A program made the position numbers and the translations under genes. The notes beneath the pieces were generated by a model. The model was not told where the DNA came from. It saw only the letters and a program-made list of their open reading frames with translations, and did not search any database. From Bradyrhizobiaceae bacterium (GTDB taxonomy: Bacteria > Pseudomonadota > Alphaproteobacteria > Rhizobiales > Hyphomicrobiaceae): a DNA stretch of 14,016 nt. The stretch is taken from NCBI GenBank assembly GCA_947475855.1, contig CANJPN010000110.1:1-14016 (forward strand), in the 5' to 3' direction. This document shows positions 13,964 to 14,016 of this stretch, in pieces (position 1 is the stretch's first letter; each line of letters starts with the position of its first letter).

Positions 13964-14016
13964 CGGTGGCATCATCGCAGAAGCCGGCCATCGTTTCCAG
14001 GCTCATGTAGCGGCGC
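13935..14016 (-). CDS. C-terminal end of an unrecognised protein, 5' end outside window
   Basis: One minus-strand frame is open from the right edge (codons from 14015) to a TGA at 13935-13937. It gives 26 residues containing RRYMSLETMAGFCDD and ending in RPPAIPAA. A family cannot be named from so short a piece. The stop codon lies in the hairpin described separately, as expected for a gene end. The frame could be accidental. Confidence 0.35.
   Translation of the reverse strand, partial: RRYMSLETMAGFCDDATVRPPAIPAA

Overview
The window is GC-rich, with long open frames on both strands, and its protein families and codon use fit an alphaproteobacterium of the Hyphomicrobiales. A DsrE3C-type sulfurtransferase, an HdrC-like iron-sulfur protein and a two-domain lipoate ligase occur together. 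That combination is typical of bacteria with the sulfur-oxidising heterodisulfide-reductase-like (sHdr) pathway, for example Hyphomicrobium. No rRNA, tRNA, CRISPR array, insertion sequence or phage gene was seen.

Left part (1-3715, minus strand; transcription runs leftward): a lipoate-protein ligase with its C-terminal domain fused on overlaps by 4 bases a class I glutamine-amidotransferase-like protein whose catalytic cysteine is replaced by glycine. A 176-base intergenic region with palindromes follows, then dsrE3C, shdrC1 and a VOC (glyoxalase-fold) protein cut by the window edge. In known sHdr clusters shdrC1 is normally followed by shdrB1 and shdrA; here the VOC gene stands in that place. 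The likely joint task is to pass sulfane sulfur (DsrE3C) to an sHdr complex (HdrC subunit) that works with a lipoate-binding protein loaded by the ligase. The other sHdr subunits and the lipoate-binding protein are not in the window.

Middle-left part (3716-7973, minus strand): housekeeping genes recJ (DNA repair), a UbiD-family prenylated-FMN decarboxylase and dapB (lysine and peptidoglycan precursor synthesis). A 77-base composite palindrome separates dapB from the sulfur/lipoate genes.

Middle-right part (8176-11420): on the plus strand an HSDL2-like short-chain dehydrogenase and a zinc-dependent alcohol dehydrogenase, separated by an element with 17-base inverted repeats. The alcohol dehydrogenase converges on, and overlaps by 52 bases, a patatin-like phospholipase on the minus strand.

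Right part (11421-14016, minus strand): a 294-base intergenic stretch with two tandem palindromic elements, each bounded by CTAGTG and CACTAG, then a SulP anion transporter with a STAS domain, preceded by a small XRE-type regulator. The last 26 codons of an unrecognised gene run in from the right edge and end in a strong hairpin.

The observations most worth a second look are the pseudo-glutaminase next to the sHdr-type lipoate ligase, the separated dsrE3C-shdrC1 pair, and the palindromic elements beside the SulP gene.
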